Assembly (NCBI RefSeq): GCF_022581195.2 | Contig: NC_061467.1 | Coordinates: 9,486,001 to 9,550,000 of the forward strand | Length of the DNA: 64,000 bases | Reading direction: 5' to 3' | Source of the DNA: Helicoverpa zea | Taxonomy: Eukaryota; Arthropoda; Insecta; Lepidoptera; Noctuidae | Shown: positions 60,745-64,000 of the stretch, in pieces | How the letters are laid out: each line of letters starts with the position of its first letter | How positions within the stretch are numbered: position 1 is the stretch's first letter | Translations under genes and position numbers: made by a program | The notes under the pieces: model-generated | The model's database searches: none | The model's input: only the letters and a program-made list of their open reading frames with translations | What the model was told of the DNA's origin: nothing

Positions 60745-61149
60745 CACTACACATGTGTTCGTCAAGTTTATGTCAATTTGTCGTGTGTGTTGAACCGCCT
60801 CTCGCTCGTGAGTTGCTAGATCTTTGGCATAGAGAATAGTGCTCAAGGGGACTCCGGTTGTTTAAATGCTCTAAAACTCTAAGGCAGGTCCGTAGAAGAT
60901 TAGAACGAGCTTAAGTGTTGGTTACCTGAAACCTGGATGGAATAATTCAGACAGTATTTGTTTTTTTAAGAAGAATGCGATAAAACGTTGAAATTATCCG
61001 AATTACAAGAAGAGATAGGAGATATTAAGATGCATTTATTTGTATAAGTATTATTAAATCTGCCAGAGACTGTTGGCCTTGCAAGACTGTTCCCTGTTAC
61101 AAAAAAACAGAATATTATAAAGTTTAGAAGCAGAAACTGAGAAGTCATT
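60745..61149. other. No gene seen
   Basis: Unremarkable AT-rich sequence between two R1-type fragments. Confidence 0.5.
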
Positions 61150-61440
61150 CTTCTCTATCCTACCCGGGGTCTTCTTGCGACTGTACGACTAGCGCGAGGA
61201 GACACTGCGTCGGGTACCAACCCCGTTGCCAGAGAGATGTTAGCAACCTCAGCGGGGCCAAACAGAGCCAAGGCCCGTCGGGGCTGCGGGATTGTTTGGA
61301 AGAGTAACCGCGATCCTGGTACATATAATTGTGGACAATGGTGTGGGTTATATGTTCACCTATTTATATTGTAAAACTTATAGTTTAAATTTTAACATGT
61401 AACTGTTTTTTGTCCCCAATAAATAAAATAAAAATATAAA
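61150..61440 (+). mobile_element. R1-clade LINE 3' end, plus strand
   Basis: gagatgttagcaacctcagc, then caaggcccgtcggggctgcg and gatcctggtacata, align with the minus-strand 59815-60000 UTR. It continues to an A-rich tail (aataaataaaataaaaa). Noncoding. Confidence 0.7.
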
Positions 61441-62617
61441 CCTACGAAAAAATGAACACGGTCTATGGCTAATGGTTATTGATATAGAGTAAAACGTCTT
61501 GATAGAGTTCAGTTGTTTTCCAGCAGTCGAAACAAAAAAATATAATCCTTTAAAACGCTTATATTATTCAATATTAGCTATGTGTTATTTTCAAGAGCTA
61601 TTAAAATAAGTGTTCATTGAATGCCAGTTCAATTGAATTGAAATAAATAAGCATCCAATAATGCTATCAAGCGGAAGAGTAATATTTAAATTTTGTTAAT
61701 TGACTCGTTTTCCAGTGAAGTGAAAACATTCGACTTTGTTTCACGAGCGATACATACCCGTAGATGTCAAGTGCAATTAATAATGTCAGCAACAAATAAA
61801 GTATTCCTATAATATTGTGATCATTTGAACAAGTTATTTTATAGTGATTTAATTTTATATGCAATTTGACGATTGTTCAAATAGTATTAAATCAGCAGTA
61901 AATGCACTACATGGTTTCTTCTTCTTCGTGTCGATGACATGTCTTACAGTGAGACTACACTTTGTCAGCCCAATATGCCGCCACAGCGAGAGCACGGCCG
62001 GATGCGCTCATGACTATGCCAGATGATTACATGGTGGTTAAAAGTTATTTCGTACTTAGTTAAGCATTTTCATAACGTACAAATTTCTTGCCGACTTCCG
62101 AACTTCAAAACAAAAAAAAGGACCGCCGGTACCTATTGTATATTCCTTTTAAACAAAGTGCAATAACCCACAAAGCCGCAGCAATTCGAAAACAATTTTG
62201 TATCCCCATAATATTTTTCCACAGCCTTATTTTACTATATCGCGTGACAGTCCACAATTCACTGCACAGTGTTCCAAACATGAAGAACAAAATGACTAGC
62301 GGAGGTGCCATAACGGAAATCTCCTAAGAAAATAGCGAGCCAGTATGCGGGTGTGCGGATGACGAGGAACGTTACTGTTTTCGCCCTTATATTCTGGACC
62401 CGTCTCAAAGTCTGCCGGAGCTGCGGGACACACGCGACATAGGGAATGTGTCTCAGTATGCTAATGAGTTCACGAATCGCTGCGCTTGCTATAAGTAATA
62501 GTAATTATTATTAGTAAATAAGCAGTTATACATCTGCTTAGGCTTTTTGAAAAAATCGTACAGTGTCAGATAGATTATATAATTCATCGATGAAGGCAAT
62601 AGATTACTTGTTGCAAG
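61441..62617. other. No gene seen
   Basis: AT-rich, with a GC-richer patch at 61960-62020 (gccgccacagcgagagcacg) that I cannot assign. Short ORFs here lack family resemblance. Confidence 0.45.
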
Positions 62618-62760
62618 ATTGTTCGAAAGAGTTACCGAGGTCCTGGTACATAAAAGGCCTACGACGGAACACGGCGGTTTTTAGTCAGTAAGAGTCTGAC
62701 GCTCCCTCACCGCAGCTAACCCACAGCGGGAGGAGTCATTTGATGATTTTTGACGTCGTT
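62618..62760 (+). mobile_element. R1-clade LINE 3' end, plus strand
   Basis: gattgttcgaaagagttacc, ggtcctggtacataaaaggc and agtaagagtctgacgctccc, ending cacagcgggaggagtcattt, correspond to the 59815-59960 UTR in the opposite orientation. Very short 5'-truncated copy. Confidence 0.72.
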
Positions 62761-62914
62761 AAAAAAAGGTTCCAAAGTTCCCGAACCCCTTTTTAGTTTG
62801 CTAGTAACTGACCGTTTTGGTCACCGTACCTATTTGACCTAGAAGAAGGTGTCTGACCTACCTGCATTATATCATGCATCTCCACTCATCATTCCTTTCT
62901 CCGTTACTGTTACT

Positions 62915-63210
62915 GTTACAGCCTTTTTATCGTCCCACTGCTGGGCACAGGCCTCCTCTCACATGGAGAAGGATTGAGCATTAATCACCACGCTTGCTCA
63001 ATGCGGGTTGGTGATTACAGACTTTATAGTCCAGGTTTCCTCAAGATGTTTTCCTTCACCTTTATATCAGCCATTGGTGTCTAAGATATACTTAGAAAGT
63101 ACATACAAACTTAGAAAAGTTGCATTGGTACTTGCCTGACCTGGAATCGAACCCACGCCTTCATACTCGAGAGGTTGGTTCTTTACCCACTAGGCCACCA
63201 CGACTTTTTT
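62915..63210 (-). mobile_element. tRNA-headed SINE with tail B
   Basis: The head (63062-63210) is the same as at 46380-46530: A box mirrored by acccactaggcca, B box by ggaatcgaacc, and the cttagaaaagttgcattggt block. The tail is different, however: gcctttttatcgtcccactg, ctgggcacaggcctcctctc and ggttggtgattacagac. It is a mosaic relative of the tail-A copy. Confidence 0.78.
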
Positions 63211-63785
63211 ACCTTTCTCCGTAGTTCCAAATAAAATGTTTGGCAGTACTACCGTTTTCTGCATGGTTACACGTCGAAATGAAACAATGTGCATTACTGA
63301 AGCTTTTGGCGTAAGACTAAAATACACTTACACGGGGAAGCGAATCTGATTGATTAAAACTCAAATACTTGCGTCAGTTTCTGAGAGAGGGGAATGATAA
63401 TACATTCTGTCGTCCCCGCTTACTGTGAGACCTAACCCTTACGAAGAACAATGAATTTGGTAAAGCACAGCTTTTTGGTAGATAAACTTTTGTATATATC
63501 ACAAAATTTTCGAGTTTTAAAGTGTTTGTAATTTACACGCACTAATAAACTTGTCTGTTTGCTTTAAATTAAATTCTACAGCAAATTATTTCGCCGAATT
63601 ATGCATGTTTTAATTAGTGTTCTTCAAATTAATTAACTCTAGCTCTTTTGTAGTATGAAAAGCTTTGTTTGACTTGCTTTAATTTTGGCTGCATTTTGCA
63701 TGGAAAATAAAATAGCTTATACTTACCTAGCTGTAGTATAACTTGCCTTGCCATTGTAAGTTTTAAAAATTGGCTGAGGTTTAAC

Positions 63786-64000
63786 ACTTGTCGCGGTCGG
63801 TCTAGGGATGGGTGACCAATTGACCATCTATTTCGTGTCAAGTACCTCCATGTTTCGCAAGGTGTGTATTGGTGGGTCCCGATTGTCATTTGAACATATT
63901 TGTGAGTCGTTACGAATAAGAAGCCCTGAGAACCAACCTTAGGTATCCGGTGGCTCGGGTAGTAGGTTGAAGAGGTCGGATAAACATCACTGACTGAAGC
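63786..64000 (+). mobile_element. 5S rRNA-headed SINE with tail A, cut by window edge
   Basis: The head ttaacacttgtcgcggtcgg, then tagggatgggtgacc, carries the 5S-type box C. The middle (ccatctatttcgtgtcaagt, gtcccgattgtcatttgaa) leads into tail A (gtcgttacgaataagaagcc, then ggtggctcgggtagtaggtt and gaagaggtcgga). The copy runs to the end of the window. Confidence 0.75.

Noticed and set aside
1..64000. CRISPR array, operon or prokaryotic features
   Set aside because: No regularly spaced direct repeats; introns, Pol III SINEs and base composition are those of an animal genome.

Overview
The window is AT-rich, intron- and transposon-laden animal DNA. The repeat content points to a moth or butterfly (Lepidoptera): tRNA-headed SINEs with a GGTTCGATTCC B box, short Helitrons ending in CGCGGGC...CTAGT, TAA-flanked MITEs, and R1-, RTE- and CR1-like LINE 3' ends. 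I cannot name the species.

One multi-exon gene is clear. It lies on the minus strand from 15649 down to at least 3796 and encodes a ZNFX1-type superfamily 1 RNA helicase (NFX1-type zinc finger-containing protein 1). Thirteen coding exons can be placed by splice sites, phase and family resemblance. They give about 1,127 codons: the N-terminal region, the complete helicase core and the start of the region after it. The cysteine-rich NFX1 zinc fingers expected next are not seen in 1-3795, so the gene probably continues past the left edge. One donor, exon 2 to exon 3, is weak. The introns are packed with mobile elements, including a three-level nest in intron 10.

From 15.65 to 64 kb I see no second conserved protein-coding gene. 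This part is intergenic, or intron of a gene whose exons lie elsewhere. It holds one candidate small secreted-peptide ORF (31129-31326), with a strong signal-peptide-like start and an AATAAA downstream. It also holds transposon-derived coding scraps: a frameshifted Harbinger transposase N-terminus near 19.9 kb, an OTU-protease exon inside a Helitron at 47.5 kb, and the end of an R1-clade LINE reverse-transcriptase ORF at 60.1-60.4 kb.

The repeats have structure of their own. A 5S rRNA-headed SINE and a tRNA-headed SINE share one tail, and the same tRNA head also occurs on a different tail. Three copies of a TA-flanked inverted-repeat element keep a similar reading frame. Several MITEs have inferable target-site duplications (TAA, TTA, TTAA, an 8-bp hAT type). 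Large foldback structures lie at 17 kb, 57 kb and 58.8-60.7 kb. No CRISPR array, rRNA gene or genuine tRNA gene was found. All family names are from sequence recognition by eye; no database search was run.
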